From assembly GCF_017639855.1 (NCBI RefSeq), contig NZ_CP072115.1, positions 1,054,001-1,118,000 of the forward strand: a DNA stretch of 64,000 bases. Direction: 5' to 3'. Origin of the DNA: Streptococcus sp. zg-86 (GTDB lineage Bacteria > Bacillota > Bacilli > Lactobacillales > Streptococcaceae). How positions within the stretch are numbered: the first letter of the stretch is position 1; each line of letters starts with the position of its first letter. Under the pieces are notes generated by a model, which saw only the letters and a program-made list of their open reading frames with translations, was not told where the DNA came from and searched no databases. This document shows, piece by piece, positions 25,684 to 33,348 of this stretch. The position numbers were made by a program, and so were the translations under genes.

Positions 25684-27045
25684 TCACCAAAATTTAAATA
25701 AATTTCCCCATTCCCATTTTCCATGAGAAAAACCATCGTAAACAATATTGAATAGATTATTTAACATAACACCACCCGCGACTCCAGCAACCGTCCCAAT
25801 TACAGGAATAGGGGTTGCAGACCCTATAATCGCCCCTATATACATAGCTCCTACAGCTGTTCCGGTATGTGAAACTCCATCAATTGCAGCACTTGTAGCT
25901 CCATATTGGTCCACACGTTCAAAGTAGGTTGTTACACCATCTAAAACCGCTAGTGTCCCTCCAAATACACCAACGCTTTTTGCAGCTCCCTTAACTCCTT
26001 TCCTCTTAACAAACTCGCCTGTTCCATTGAGGAAGTCTTCGGTATTCTTTGCTGTCTTGACAGTATTAAAACGAGAGACGTCCCCGCTTACCTGTTTCCA
26101 AGTTTTATAGCCAGTTTTGGAGTAAGTTGTAGAGACCGGCTTTCGCCACCATGTTCCATTCTTTATTTTCTTAATGCTGGCCAATGCCTCCGCTCCAGCT
26201 AATCTTCCTGTACTTGTATAGCTTCCCATATTAAAATAAGTGGAATGGCGATTCAATTCATGCCCAATCAAAAAGTTAACAATTGAGGAATCTAATCCCT
26301 CATCTGGATTCAATTTGACATAATTTTCAATAACAGTCAAATCATTATCCGTCAACTCTTCTCCATGTTTTATTTTCTCAATAATAGACTTATAATCACT
26401 TTCAGTCCACTTCTTCTCTACCGTCTTCACCCACTCCATATCCTTAGCTGGAGGTATAATGAACGCCTGCGTTTCTAGATTCCACGAAGTTTTAGCCTGT
26501 GATATACCTTGTTGAACAGCTTGGTAAAGTCCATCAATAGACGAAAAGAGACTCGGAGAAGAAGCGTTAAAGGCTAGTAGTTTTTAACGCTTCTCCTCCA
26601 ATTTTCGCTTGATATTCTGCTCAATATCAATATGATTGGTTAAACTACTAATAAAAGAATAATTTGGCTGTTCAGAACGATATTCCATATTACGCAATTT
26701 TTGGTAATAAGTAATATGGTTACCAGCCTGTGTAATCTTTTGGCGGAGTTCGTCTTCTCTCAAGCTACCACTATCAACTTCACTGACGTAAGTACTAGGG
26801 AAGCTTTTGGTTGCTGCTGCTATTGCTTCATTTAATAGAATACAAGCCTTTGTCAAGGGAAGCAATAGTTGACTACAGTAAGCCTTTGCTGAATCATAGG
26901 CTACACCTGACAAGTCTCCACTATTAAACGCAAAATCACTAAGAGCGCTCTGTAAAGATTGATAAGATGAGTTCTGCTTATGAATAGCTCCTGATATACT
27001 GGTCGCTTGACTCTGAGAGTCTTCCAAATTCATATCAACGCCCAT
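25684..27045 (-). pseudogene. LXG toxin with glycine-zipper tip, interrupted by one ochre codon
   Basis: One reading frame of 453 sense-length codons with a single TAA at 26584-26586. Before the stop (153 aa) is an LXG domain: MGVDMNLEDSQSQATSIS, the LXG-type turn SGDLSGVAYDSAKAY, then KRKLEEKR. After the stop the same frame continues KLLAFNASSPSLFSSIDGLY and QAVQQGISQAKTSW, as LXG proteins normally do, into a middle region and a glycine-zipper tail (AVGAMYIGAIIGSATPIPVI, GTVAGVAGGVMLNNLF) ending EWGNLFKFW. It resembles the pore-forming effector TelE. The likely parent codon was CAA (Gln). Lap1/Lap2-type partners precede it and a membrane antidote follows. Confidence 0.8.
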
Positions 27046-27373
27046 CCTTGTCTTCCTCCTTCTTCTTTAATCTCTGGAGATGCTCTTTGTCATCTTCTAG
27101 TCGTTGCTCTTTCTGTCTGAGATAGGCTTCTTCTTCCTGAAAATAGGTTCGAACTTTCTGAGTTGTCTGATAATGCTGGGATTCTAAGTCTTGAAAGAAA
27201 TATCTTTCCTCAGAGTTCCTCATCAGCTCAGAAACATCATTCAAAAAACGCTCACTCTTACTAGAAATCTGCTCATAATCTTCCTGCATCAGTTGATGAT
27301 ATCGTTTTTCTTTGTTTAAGCGGCCTTCCCTATGTTTAAGTGACTGCTCGAGACTCGTTCTATCATTACACAT
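27035..27373 (-). CDS. DUF3958-type (Lap2-like) LXG partner
   Basis: 112 aa, almost entirely charged helix (HREGRLNKEKRYHQLMQEDY, EEAYLRQKEQRLEDDKEHLQ), predicted to be a helical hairpin. Its last codons overlap the LXG toxin start by 11 bp. DUF3958 proteins bind the LXG domain together with a Lap1-type protein and are needed for type VII export. Its presence marks the downstream gene as an originally secreted effector. Confidence 0.78.
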   Translation of the reverse strand: MCNDRTSLEQSLKHREGRLNKEKRYHQLMQEDYEQISSKSERFLNDVSELMRNSEERYFFQDLESQHYQTTQKVRTYFQEEEAYLRQKEQRLEDDKEHLQRLKKKEEDKDGR

Positions 27374-27413
27374 TTATCGTAAACCTCGTGCTTACATCTT
27401 CTAAGCGTGATAA

Positions 27414-27674
27414 CTACGCTGCTGCTTTTTGATCCATTGCATGAAACGCTGAAGACAGGTTTTGAATATTTTGGGACATAGCTGACACCACAGCGCTCAT
27501 CTGCTTGGCTGTTGACTGTGCTAAGTCAATTGCAGTAGAAGCATTCGCATTTCCTTTCACAGTGGTGCTTTCATCTTTCTTAATTGAAGTGATACTAGAT
27601 AAACTTTCGACAGATCTAGCAATAGCTGTTGCTCGTTTAACAGCTAAAGCAGTGTTATTTTTTATCTCACTCAT
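27414..27674 (-). CDS. TIGR04197-type (Lap1-like) small type VII secretion partner
   Basis: 86 aa from MSEIKNNTALAVKRATAIAR; this ATG has AGGAG seven nt upstream and is preferred to the ATG five codons before it. Two Ser/Ala-rich helices (STAIDLAQSTAKQMSAVVSA) with a central turn give a WXG100-like helical hairpin without the WXG motif. Such proteins form a targeting complex with DUF3958 and the LXG domain, which follow directly. Confidence 0.75.
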   Translation of the reverse strand: MSEIKNNTALAVKRATAIARSVESLSSITSIKKDESTTVKGNANASTAIDLAQSTAKQMSAVVSAMSQNIQNLSSAFHAMDQKAAA

Positions 27675-27786
27675 TAATCGACTCCTCATAATAGTATTAT
27701 AAAAATGTTAAACTTCTCAATTATCTTCTCAAGTATAATCAATACTCTCAATAGGTAAAACTGATAAATGATATTAAAATTCTTTT

Positions 27787-28044
27787 CTACATTTCTAATA
27801 ATTGAATAAGCTCATCACCTTCTGGGTATAAGATATATCCTTGACTTGACTTCACAGTAGTCTCAATTACCAAACTCCCATAGCCAAGCGAGGTATCGCT
27901 TAAGAAAAACACTTTATAAGACTGTACAGAAAACTGTTGCCTTTTCATATCCTTGATTTGGTCGAAGTCAGTGCCCATTGTTGATATATAGATAGATTGC
28001 AGATGATGTCTTATTTCAATAAGTGATTTGAGTTTTGTGATCAT
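27787..28044 (-). CDS. Hypothetical protein of the LXG locus
   Basis: About 85 aa from the ATG at 28044 (MITKLKSLIEIRHHLQSIYI), or 88 from an upstream TTG. An N-terminal helix, then a beta-rich part (QSYKVFFLSDTSLGYGSLVI) and a short C-terminal helix. No membrane segment. It lies between the DUF4176 and Lap1-like genes and is probably a cytoplasmic accessory protein. No family recognised. Confidence 0.55.
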   Translation of the reverse strand: MITKLKSLIEIRHHLQSIYISTMGTDFDQIKDMKRQQFSVQSYKVFFLSDTSLGYGSLVIETTVKSSQGYILYPEGDELIQLLEM

Positions 28045-28055
28045 TTCAGCCAAGC

Positions 28056-28349
28056 TTACATTTTGATCTTTTTAACCTCCAACCCAGATTCCCAATTTTC
28101 ATACACTTCCATAAAACGCTCTTCTTCCTCATCTTTATAGCCTTCAAAGACTATCTTTTCAATATTTTCATGGTTGAAGAAAATGGCATCTTCTGGATTG
28201 ATCCCCTCAGGATAGATAACCCCTACGTAATCACTATAAACGTTCTCCCCTTCTGATTCGAAAATAGGGCCTCTACCTACAATCATCAACTTTGTTGTCG
28301 CTTCATCTAAGTACACAATACTTCCTATTGGTAATAATTCTTTTGTCAT
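28056..28349 (-). CDS. DUF4176 protein
   Basis: 97 aa. The N-terminus LLPIGSIVYLDEATTKLMIV then GRGPIF and DYVGVIYPEGI is the DUF4176 signature, a small beta-barrel-like protein regularly found in type VII/LXG loci. AAAAGGAG lies upstream of the ATG. Its biochemical role is unknown; it is thought to be an accessory of effector export or neutralisation. Confidence 0.8.
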   Translation of the reverse strand: MTKELLPIGSIVYLDEATTKLMIVGRGPIFESEGENVYSDYVGVIYPEGINPEDAIFFNHENIEKIVFEGYKDEEEERFMEVYENWESGLEVKKIKM

Positions 28350-28351
28350 TT

Positions 28352-29245
28352 TTATTTCTCCTTTTGTTTCTTTTTATCCATCTTTTTTCCGCGCCATTTG
28401 CCATACCATTGCTCATTTGTGACATTAAAGAACTGGCGATATTCTTTTTGGTACTTGAAAAAGTAAAAGGCTGCTACAAAGTTTTTCAAGGTCATGCTCA
28501 TCATAAAAATCATGAGTGAAGCCACTAATAGAAAGGCCCAACCATACAAGAAACTGAAAATATCTGGTCGTCCTTTCGTTACTTCACCAAAGTTGAATGT
28601 CCATCGATTGATAATGGAAAGCAATAAGAGAATGCCACCATATTTCTTGATAAGTACCATCAAACGATCGCCCCAATCTTTACCAGCTGGCGCCTCCTTG
28701 TAAAGCTGTTGTTTTAGCTGATTTACACTGGATAATACCAAAGATTGCCAGAGATAGATGCACACTAAAAGTTGAAGAGCAAACCCAATCCAACCAAAGG
28801 CTCCTACTGTGAGACCGACGATAAAAGGGAGAATTCCAGTTGTAAATTCCATAATTAGCAAAATAACCGTCAGATTACCGTAAGCTAGCTGAAAAGCATA
28901 ATTAGGTTTCCTTATCAAATTTACGAAAAATAAAATAATGTGAAAAACCAAAAGTTTTTCAGTAATTCCTGTCGTATAGACACCAATCAAATGTATCCAA
29001 TTGATGGTCGATTCCGATAACATTCTTGTTTCTTCTGGCTCCATTAGTATAAAACGGGGAAGTCCAACACCAACTGCATAAAGAAGACCAATAAAAAACA
29101 AACCTATCAGTAAAGCCGCTATTCTTTTTAAGAAGGACATAGATGACATCAAACCAATTTGTGCACCATCTTCTGTTAATATCTTCTTACTAACAACCTT
29201 TTTTGATTGTTCAAATGTTGCGGATAATAATCTCTTTTTACGCAT
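28352..29245 (-). CDS. Polytopic membrane protein, probable immunity to the lipase/glycine-zipper toxin
   Basis: 297 aa from the ATG at 29245 (MRKKRLLSATFEQ), which has GGAGG upstream and overlaps the toxin gene end by 8 bp. About six membrane helices (for example ALLIGLFFIGLLYAVGVGL, LLVFHIILFFVNLI, LTVILLIMEFTTGILPFIVG, FALQLLVCIYLW, ILLLLSIINRW, LLVASLMIFMMSM) and a lysine-rich tail. Coupling to a glycine-zipper toxin gene suggests it protects the membrane. No family recognised. Confidence 0.6.
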   Translation of the reverse strand: MRKKRLLSATFEQSKKVVSKKILTEDGAQIGLMSSMSFLKRIAALLIGLFFIGLLYAVGVGLPRFILMEPEETRMLSESTINWIHLIGVYTTGITEKLLVFHIILFFVNLIRKPNYAFQLAYGNLTVILLIMEFTTGILPFIVGLTVGAFGWIGFALQLLVCIYLWQSLVLSSVNQLKQQLYKEAPAGKDWGDRLMVLIKKYGGILLLLSIINRWTFNFGEVTKGRPDIFSFLYGWAFLLVASLMIFMMSMTLKNFVAAFYFFKYQKEYRQFFNVTNEQWYGKWRGKKMDKKKQKEK

Positions 29246-30466
29246 GTTGTGCACCTCCTCCAAACCAACTTGTCATCGTATTCCAAGTACCTTTAACTGC
29301 CTTACCAAGTCCATGCTTAACAGCATCATAGCCATCATCTAAGAAATTTTGAAGCCCAGCATACATTTTATCTTTATGTTTTGGAGCTACAATACCCCAA
29401 ACAGTATTCGCAGTGCCTGCTGCAAAACCGGCAAGAGCTCCCCAAGGTCCACCAATTGCAGAACCAGCTATTGCTCCTTCAATCGGTCCCACACTTTTCA
29501 ATTGTGAAACTCCTGCATGAATTAAGGATTTTCCTACACTACCATGAGCACGACTATCCTTGTTATTATATTCCCTGATGGTTGTGATACCAGCGTCAAC
29601 TCCCACAGCAACCCAACCTAATCTTTTTGCAGCCTTGCCAAGATACTTCAGTTTATGGGCTATTTTAGACTTGCTAACAGAATTAAATAATTTTGTTCCG
29701 TATGTTTTTATAGGATCTGTTATTTTTCCTAACACAGAATTGATAGTTTTTACAGGATACTTACCAAATACTTTAAAATTAGCAACCTTTGAGATTACAG
29801 AGTGGTTAACAGTATTCAAAAACTGATTGAAACTCCCTTTTTTCCATTTAGAACCTAACTTTTTATACCATTTCCAATTCTTATCTTTTGCAATTTTTTT
29901 AACTCTACGCCAGGCAGTGTTCTATATGTATTAGGACCATTATAGATATAAACGCCTGAAATGCGTTCTAAATACTCATCTTTTAACGATGTAACCGTAT
30001 GTTGAACATCCATCGAAGCTAGTGAATGACCATAAAAAGAAAAAGTGGCTTTGCGATACTTGGCTAAGCTGGCATTGCCAAAGTCAGCTGCCTCTTTAAG
30101 CTGAACCGTACCTTGTGTGGGAACCCAATCTGGAACAGCGATACGTAGAGCCATAGGAATATCGTTTTCAAACCAGTCCATCGCAACATCCCAAGGCTTT
30201 TCCAGAACTTCATTAAAACCGCTTGACCCGCGATACAACATTGTGACATGACTTACTTTATCATAATCAGCCTCAGTAGAATTTTTCGGTAACTTCACAT
30301 CTGTCACTACATAGGCTTGTAAACCTGAAGCCGTATCTTTAATTCCTGAGACGTAACCAACGATAGTTCTATTATTATCAATAGTAACAGGGTCACCTAC
30401 GTTATAAACTGTGTACTCTCTTTTTGCTATGGCTTGATGCTGTTAATTTGTATACTGAGATTTCAT
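29238..30466 (-). pseudogene. Lipase-like N-domain fused to glycine-zipper tail, two disablements
   Basis: Reconstructed from the ATG at 30464-30466: MKSQYTN, a TAA (30443-30445), then in frame VGDPVTIDNNRTIVGYVSG and an alpha/beta-hydrolase region with nucleophile elbow FYGHSLASMDVQ. The frame then shifts at seven A on the coding strand (29894-29900); with eight it would read KIAKDKNWKWYKKLGSKWKK into the 193-codon ORF at 29819. That tail has AIAGSAIGGPWGALAGFAAG, a glycine zipper, and ends TSWFGGGAQHA. The design, hydrolase first and membrane-active tail last, recalls the inverted layout of S. aureus TslA, though the tail differs. DUF1310 precedes and a membrane protein follows. Confidence 0.7.
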
Positions 30467-30469
30467 ACA

Positions 30470-30865
30470 TTATTGCTCCTTAAGCAGAACATCCAACTTA
30501 CTTGAATATCCCCCTCCTGAGGATTTATACTCTCCAGTGTTCCAGTTTTTCTCAATGTTATAATAAACATATAATTCCAAATCATGATTAACGTATATTT
30601 TAAACATCACTCCCCCCATCGGATTATGTTCAATGGAGTCTCTGTCTATGTTGTAAGATTGTATAACCCCCTCCTTTGTCAAAGATTTGGAATCTAAATT
30701 TTTCAACCCTTCCTCTATAACCTCTTTCGCTTCCTCACTCTCCACCACTTTTATCATCTCTTGTTTTAGTTGTTCTTGTCTATTTACTTGTTCCAACACC
30801 ACTACGCCAATGATGACTGATAGGCTAGTGATAATACCAAGTATCCATTTCAACCATGTTTTCAT
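30470..30865 (-). CDS. DUF1310 membrane-anchored protein, copy 2
   Basis: 131 aa. One N-terminal membrane anchor (WILGIITSLSVIIGVVVLEQ), then an extracytoplasmic part with the DUF1310 landmarks EAKEVIEEGLKNLD and DRDSIEHNPMGGVMFKIYVN. It is paralogous to 31451-31849, and the similarity includes ~55 bp of upstream DNA with the -10 region. It ends in TAATG directly at the following lipase-like gene. Function unknown; position suggests a partner or antidote of the hydrolase. Confidence 0.8.
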   Translation of the reverse strand: MKTWLKWILGIITSLSVIIGVVVLEQVNRQEQLKQEMIKVVESEEAKEVIEEGLKNLDSKSLTKEGVIQSYNIDRDSIEHNPMGGVMFKIYVNHDLELYVYYNIEKNWNTGEYKSSGGGYSSKLDVLLKEQ

Positions 30866-30887
30866 TTCGATTCCCTCTCTTCTTTTA

Positions 30888-31454
30888 CTACACTGTTATA
30901 CAATATTTTTTATGAAAATACTCTAGAATAGTAGTAATATATACTTCTGAACAATCTGTACTAACAACAGCGTATTGAACATCCATCGAACCTAGTGAAT
31001 GACCATAAAGATTTACTCGAGCATTCGGATATAACTCCATCATTTTATTTAGGTAGTTTGCGGCTTCTTTTAATTGCCCCGTACCTCTTTCTATGTAATC
31101 AGCTCTTGGATCATCTGTATTATTTGACGATAGAATACGACCTCCCATAGGTAAATCATTTAAAAACCAATCTGTTACCCAGTCAGCTCCACCTAATGGC
31201 TCGGTAGAACCTTTCATTAAAATCATAATCTCTTTTACAGATGAACGTTGCGCTTCTGATGCAGTCGGCGGAACACAGTCGTCCCCATTGGTAATCGTAT
31301 AAAACTGTTCTCCATTACCAGTAGCATTGTCAACTTTGTCGGAGACACGACCAATAATCGTCCCATCTTCAAGCTTGACTTTCGAATTTAGTTTATATCC
31401 TTTGTACTCTGCGAGCGCTAAATCTAGATGTTACTTATCGGAATAGCTACTCAT
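30888..31454 (-). pseudogene. Lipase-like N-domain, ochre at codon 8 and truncated 3' end
   Basis: The ATG at 31454 with AGAAGGAGAAAGA upstream gives MSSYSDK and a TAA at 31431-31433, then in frame HLDLALAEYKGYKLNSKVKL, DGTIIGRVSDKVD, MILMKGSTEPLGGADWVTDW and the elbow NLYGHSLGSMDVQYAVVST. After this the sequence departs from its paralogue and stops at 30888, so the C-terminal half is lost. It is the duplicate of the N-domain of 29238-30466. The ATG overlaps the DUF1310 stop (ATGA). Confidence 0.7.
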
Positions 31455-31849
31455 TCTCTTTCTCCTTCTAGCAAGTTAATAATAGCTTCTGACCAGCTTG
31501 TGCTACTAACCTCCACATCGCCACGAGAACCCTTATACAAGATAAAGCCAACTGAGTATTCCTCGTTGCTATTAATGAGGATGTCAAACATCACTCCCCC
31601 CATAGGATTATGCTCAATCGAATCATGTATAATAGAATAATTCTTGATAGTTCCTCCATCGGTCAAGGCTTGAGGATCTTCTCGCTTGAGCATTTTCTCT
31701 ATAACCCTCTCAACTTCCTTACTCTGAACAAACTCCATCATCTCTTGTTTTAGTTGTTCTTGTCTATTTACTTGTTCCAACACCACTACGCCAATGATGA
31801 CTGATAGGCTAGCGACAATACCAAGTATCCATTTCAACCATGTTTTCAT
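31451..31849 (-). CDS. DUF1310 membrane-anchored protein, copy 1
   Basis: 132 aa from MKTWLKWILGI at 31849, which has GAGG upstream; an upstream in-frame ATG has none. N-terminal anchor, then KEVERVIEKMLKREDPQALT and HDSIEHNPMGGVMFDILINS, the DUF1310 signature. It overlaps the following lipase-like gene by 4 bp. It is the first gene of the island in the direction of transcription and has a -10 TATAAT at 31882-31877. Confidence 0.8.
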   Translation of the reverse strand: MKTWLKWILGIVASLSVIIGVVVLEQVNRQEQLKQEMMEFVQSKEVERVIEKMLKREDPQALTDGGTIKNYSIIHDSIEHNPMGGVMFDILINSNEEYSVGFILYKGSRGDVEVSSTSWSEAIINLLEGERE

Positions 31850-31876
31850 TTCGATTTCCTCATTTATTTTAATAGT

Positions 31877-31882
31877 ATTATA
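31877..31882 (-). promoter_or_regulatory. -10 element at the head of the effector island
   Basis: TATAAT in the context agtgTATAATact, about 28 bp upstream of the first DUF1310 ATG. No good -35 at 17 bp is visible. A related sequence (ttgtataac) precedes the second DUF1310 copy, so the promoter region was part of the duplication. Confidence 0.45.
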
Positions 31883-32077
31883 CACTATTTTTGCGGAAAA
31901 TACTTGTAAATACGTGTTCAACTTTCTACTATCTATTTACACAAAATTATTGACAGAACCTTAGAACTTTTTAGCTAGAGTATATTCAAAAAGCAGCCAA
32001 TTACTTGACTGCTCCTATTTCTCATGCCCGTGACCACACGCCCAGATATACTTCTATCTTTTTAAGCAGAATAGTCC

Positions 32078-32190
32078 TTACTTTTTATCTTTTTCTTGCA
32101 GCTGAATAACAACTTCAACCGTATCTCCTGCATCTTTTCCAATTTTCTGGCATATCTTTTTTTGAATGCCAATAATATAACAGATATTGC
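32078..32190 (-). pseudogene. 3' remnant of a DUF1905-like gene
   Basis: A short open frame reading IIGIQKKICQKIGKDAGDTV then EVVIQLQEKDKK and a stop at 32078-32080. KKIGK.AGDTV.V is the end of DUF1905 domains (often found with alkylation-repair or YdeI-like genes). There is no start; it joins directly behind the alkD-like gene. A relic at the island boundary. Confidence 0.5.
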
Positions 32191-32194
32191 CGTT

Positions 32195-32848
32195 TTATAT
32201 ATACTTACTTGCTTCACGAATGCTGAGAGGCGCCATTTTCGCCTCATACTTAGCAAGGAACTCCCTCACCCAAGCTGGATTTACTTTGGAATAATCTCGT
32301 AGACTCCAACCAATCGCTTTAGTGATGAAAAACTCTGTTTGACCGAGATTATTGACCACTATTTGCTCTAACAACTCCGTATCTGTATCTTGCTTGCGCA
32401 ATAGTTGGTGATCAATGGCAACCCTACGCAACCAGATATTATCAGAAACACTCCAGTCCAGTAAAACAGACTTGGCTTTGGGATAGGAAAAAGCAATCTC
32501 CCCCACAATTCTATCTAGTCCATCGACTGAATCCCACCACGAATGCGTTGTAATCAAGGATTCTAAACGTGGCAAATCCTCTGGTGTCAACTTTCCTTTA
32601 TTCATAGCCAGGTAATCAATTGCTGTATAATGGATTTCACGGTAGGGATTATCCCAGGCCTGCTCGACAAAGTTCCAATCAATAGGATTCTTCTGATAAG
32701 GCTTAAAAAATTCCTTGCTGATTTTCTTGCGTAAGCCAGCTCTCACACCCAAAAAAGGAAATTGGTTGCGAAGGTAGGCCGCCATTTTCTCTGCCTCTTC
32801 GGCAGACGCAACTGCCTTCAATTGGTCTTGAAGTTCTTCTACCCGCAT
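32195..32848 (-). CDS. AlkD-like DNA alkylation repair protein
   Basis: 217 aa from MRVEELQDQLKAVASAEEAE; an earlier in-frame ATG overlaps the acetyltransferase more and has no better ribosome site. All-helical HEAT-like repeats with the family's signature THSWWDSVDGLDRIVGE (residues ~100-116) and FFITKAIGWSLRDYSK (~183-198), which carry the Trp and Asp residues that hold alkylated bases. It excises N3- and N7-alkyl purines. It starts 2 bp behind the acetyltransferase gene. Confidence 0.88.
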   Translation of the reverse strand: MRVEELQDQLKAVASAEEAEKMAAYLRNQFPFLGVRAGLRKKISKEFFKPYQKNPIDWNFVEQAWDNPYREIHYTAIDYLAMNKGKLTPEDLPRLESLITTHSWWDSVDGLDRIVGEIAFSYPKAKSVLLDWSVSDNIWLRRVAIDHQLLRKQDTDTELLEQIVVNNLGQTEFFITKAIGWSLRDYSKVNPAWVREFLAKYEAKMAPLSIREASKYI

Positions 32849-32850
32849 CC

Positions 32851-33348
32851 TTATTCCTCCAATAAACTCTTTTGTAACCAAACAATATCATGCCATTTGT
32901 CAAATTTGTAGCCAACCTTTTTAAAATGCGCCACCTGCACATACCCACGTTTCTTATGAAAGGCCATACTGGCATCATTGGGCAGAGAAATGCAGACTAC
33001 AAAGTTCTTAAAACCGTGCTGGGTCAATTCACTCTCCAAATCATCGTACAAAGCGCTCCCCACGCCTGAACCACGCTTCTCTTCATCCAGATAAATCGTT
33101 AATTCTGCCGTCCAATCGTAAGCTGCTTTATCGTAGTAGGTGGAGGCGTAGGCATAACCTACCACAGAGGCATTTTCTTCTACAACTAGAAAGGGATAGC
33201 GCTCCGTAATATGCGTGATTTTCTGTTCAAAATCCGCCACACTCGGTACTTCCAAATCAAAGGTAATGGCTGTTTTCTCTACATAAGGCGCATAGATTGC
33301 TCGAATAGCTGCCGCATCGGTCGTCTGTGCAGTGCGAATTAACATCAT
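32851..33348 (-). CDS. GNAT N-acetyltransferase (phosphinothricin acetyltransferase-like)
   Basis: 165 aa, full GNAT fold: start IRTAQTTDAAAIRAIYAPYV, central VVGYAYASTYYDKAAYDWTA, and the acetyl-CoA loop LDEEKRGSGVGSALYDDLES, then HGFKNFVVCISLPNDASMAF. The Y-A-P-Y-V and RERxAYxWTxE pattern is that of the Pat/MnaT subgroup, which acetylates amino groups of methionine analogues or phosphinothricin. The physiological substrate is unknown. It overlaps the lipoprotein gene by 4 bp. Confidence 0.85.
   Translation of the reverse strand: MMLIRTAQTTDAAAIRAIYAPYVEKTAITFDLEVPSVADFEQKITHITERYPFLVVEENASVVGYAYASTYYDKAAYDWTAELTIYLDEEKRGSGVGSALYDDLESELTQHGFKNFVVCISLPNDASMAFHKKRGYVQVAHFKKVGYKFDKWHDIVWLQKSLLEE

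Noticed and set aside
12661..31433. Stop-codon reassignment or ochre suppression explaining the in-frame TAA codons
   Set aside because: Most core genes in the window also end in TAA, and frameshifts and truncations occur beside these stops, so gene decay is the simpler reading.
12590..31921. Prophage or integrative element
   Set aside because: No integrase, tRNA target, attachment repeats, phage or conjugation genes are visible.
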